Shown here in pieces: positions 5,243 to 6,134 of a DNA stretch of 6,134 nucleotides (position 1 is the first letter of the stretch; each line of letters starts with the position of its first letter). The notes under the pieces were generated by a model that made no database searches, had not been told where the DNA came from, and worked only from the letters and a program-made list of their open reading frames with translations. A program made the translations under genes and the position numbers. This stretch comes from Nitrososphaeraceae archaeon (GTDB taxonomy: Archaea > Thermoproteota > Nitrososphaeria > Nitrososphaerales > Nitrosopumilaceae). The stretch lies in contig JAICHE010000077.1 of NCBI GenBank assembly GCA_025922755.1, positions 1-6,134 of the forward strand, written 5' to 3'.

Positions 5243-5566
5243 ATGCATATTGAGTATGAAGAATTTGATACCGTAGAAGATGTATTCATGTATATGGCAT
5301 CAGCAGCCCCACCAATGAAAAACACAATGCCTGTCAATTCTTACAAAGGATATGTCATGTCATTTATTCCACTTAGCGGATCAAATGGAGATACTTATTT
5401 GATGATTTATGCAAAAGGCAATCTTGAGCCTGGTATTTATGAATTCGATGTTTCCTCAAAATCTTTCAAAAAGGTTGACTCTATTGAAAGGGCAGATAAG
5501 ATTTATTTTGTTTCCTTGACTCCAAAACGAAATACAATTGCTGATGCTGCAATTGAAAAATTATAG
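5243..5566 (+). CDS. Conserved-looking hypothetical protein, 107 residues, cytoplasmic
   Basis: I do not recognise this protein. It has no signal peptide, membrane helix or cysteine. The N-terminus is acidic (EYEEFDTVEDVFMYM) and probably helical, followed by a Met- and Pro-containing segment (AAPPMKNTMP). From about residue 36 it alternates short beta strands (GYVMSFIPL, TYLMIYAKG, GIYEFDV, KIYFVSLTP), giving a small alpha/beta or beta-sheet domain, and it ends in a short Ala-rich helix (IADAAIEKL). The start is supported by a TATA-like box at the leaderless distance. The gene has its own promoter and is convergent with the radical SAM gene, overlapping it by 6 bases, so the context gives no functional clue. 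That it is a real gene is likely from composition, promoter and tight packing; a function cannot be given. Confidence 0.75.
   Translation: MHIEYEEFDTVEDVFMYMASAAPPMKNTMPVNSYKGYVMSFIPLSGSNGDTYLMIYAKGNLEPGIYEFDVSSKSFKKVDSIERADKIYFVSLTPKRNTIADAAIEKL
5535..5555. other. Perfect 7-bp inverted repeat at the end of the 107-residue protein gene
   Basis: CAATTGC (5535-5541) and GCAATTG (5549-5555) form a perfect 7-bp stem with a 7-base loop (TGATGCT), ending 6 bases before the overlapping stop codons of the two convergent genes. On the minus strand it follows a run of five T. It could contribute to mRNA 3'-end formation or stability, but it lies in a coding region and may be chance. Confidence 0.35.
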
Positions 5567-6134
5567 TTTCTTTGTTTGAATTTTTGGTGCAGAAACAGAT
5601 CTTGCCCGATCATATTTGTCAATAATCTCATCTGGTGTTCGACCATTGAAGAGATCTTTGCATAATCCTCTTAGATATCTCATGATGGCCCATGTGCCTG
5701 CTTTGAGAATTCCATACATGAACACTTTCATGGGAGGTCCGTATGTTTTGTTTCTCAAAATGATTGGAATGATATCATTAATTACGCGAAGATTGTTTTC
5801 CCAACATCTCCAAAACAATGTGAATTGAGCTTCATTTAGGTTTCCAAAGTGCATAGAGTTTTTTTCACTAAAGTCTTGGTAAAGTAACGGTGCAACTAAT
5901 CCTCTGAAATTCATTTCTCTGAAATCACTTATCATATCAATAGTGTGCTGAACATCATCAGGTGTTTCATCAGGCCATCCGATAATTATTGTGGCAGCTG
6001 GGAACCAATGGTTTTCATTGAGAATTTTTGCTCCTTCTCGTACAACGCTTCCCCACTCTTCAGGAGAAAATGGTTTTGTCTTTACACCAAGATGTTTTTT
6101 TACCAAATTTGGTGCAACAGTTTCTATCCCTAAA
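5561..6134 (-). CDS. Radical SAM protein, C-terminal part (N-terminal part outside window)
   Basis: The open frame enters from the right edge (first whole codon at 6133-6131) and has 190 codons before TAA at 5563-5561. It begins LGIETVAPNL, the late-barrel segment of radical SAM enzymes, followed by a helix (EEWGSVVREGAKIL), a strand ending in TIIIGWPDETPDDV, which is the usual G-x-P-x-E-T turn, and then HTIDMISDFREM and a final strand (GLVAPLL). The CxxxCxxC cluster motif and any cobalamin-binding domain would lie outside the window. After the barrel comes a family-specific tail of about 100 residues with a Trp/aromatic helix (FTLFWRCWENNL) and an amphipathic, partly hydrophobic stretch (MKVFMYGILKAGTWAIMRYLRG) that could touch a membrane. 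A TTG codon at 6106 could be mistaken for the start, but the frame and homology run through it. The overall layout resembles B12-binding radical SAM proteins; the substrate is unknown. Confidence 0.82.
   Translation of the reverse strand, partial: LGIETVAPNLVKKHLGVKTKPFSPEEWGSVVREGAKILNENHWFPAATIIIGWPDETPDDVQHTIDMISDFREMNFRGLVAPLLYQDFSEKNSMHFGNLNEAQFTLFWRCWENNLRVINDIIPIILRNKTYGPPMKVFMYGILKAGTWAIMRYLRGLCKDLFNGRTPDEIIDKYDRARSVSAPKIQTKKL
5564..5585 (+). terminator. T-rich tract after the 107-residue protein gene
   Basis: TTTCTTTGTTTGAATTTTT begins right at the stop codon and lies inside the 3' end of the convergent radical SAM gene. Such T-runs can end archaeal transcripts. The plus-strand transcript would then carry a short antisense overlap with the opposing gene. 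The call is based on composition only. Confidence 0.35.

Noticed and set aside
6104..6106. TTG as a start codon for a 181-residue protein
   Set aside because: The frame continues upstream to the window edge with radical SAM-like sequence (LGIETVAPN), so the true start lies outside the window.
5616..6133. Two plus-strand frames (5616-5828 and 5945-6133) opposite the radical SAM gene
   Set aside because: Both are antisense to a frame with clear radical SAM motifs, and neither has domains or a promoter.
1..6134. Mobile element, defence system, tRNA or rRNA
   Set aside because: I saw no transposase, integrase, nuclease or toxin motifs, no terminal repeats and no cloverleaf-like or rRNA-like sequence on either strand.

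Overview
The window looks like a chromosomal stretch from a marine ammonia-oxidising archaeon (Nitrosopumilus-like Thaumarchaeota/Nitrososphaerota). The reasons are an AT-rich base composition, archaeal TATA-like boxes about 20-30 nt upstream of start codons that mostly lack Shine-Dalgarno sites, a large S-layer-like protein with the acidic Ig-like modules and C-terminal PDW(I/V)K..AKWW repeats known from this group, and a CFI-box surface protein. The assignment rests on recognised protein style only; no rRNA or tRNA is present.

Layout. 1-642 (minus): the first 214 codons of a zinc-type cation diffusion facilitator, cut by the left edge. 643-736: a 94-base divergent promoter region with an unexplained Shine-Dalgarno-like site and a 7-codon reading frame. 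737-3946 (plus): a secreted 1069-residue S-layer-like protein. 3947-4000: a T-rich stretch and a promoter. 4001-4990 (plus): a 329-residue secreted and membrane-anchored protein made of an Ig-like domain, a 36-residue EP/KP spacer, a small Cys pair and a CFI-box C-terminal region. 5011-5163 (plus): a 50-residue membrane protein that is easy to miss. 5243-5566 (plus): a 107-residue protein that I do not recognise. 5561-6133 (minus): the C-terminal part of a radical SAM protein, cut by the right edge and overlapping its convergent neighbour by 6 bases.

How the genes may work together. The three plus-strand genes from 737 to 5163 all encode envelope proteins, and I read them as a small cell-surface locus. 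The 1069-residue protein would be a lattice or lattice-associated protein. The 329-residue protein would be held in the membrane at its C-terminus, with a stiff EP spacer lifting its Ig-like domain toward or through the S-layer. The 50-residue protein would sit in the membrane beside it. Each seems to have its own promoter, so this would be a neighbourhood rather than one strict operon. The flanking transporter and radical SAM enzyme show no clear functional tie to it. The points most worth following are the duplicated C-terminal Trp-rich repeat, the GGG-Cys CFI-box as a possible processing or anchoring site, the unrecognised 50- and 107-residue proteins, and the identity of the radical SAM enzyme.
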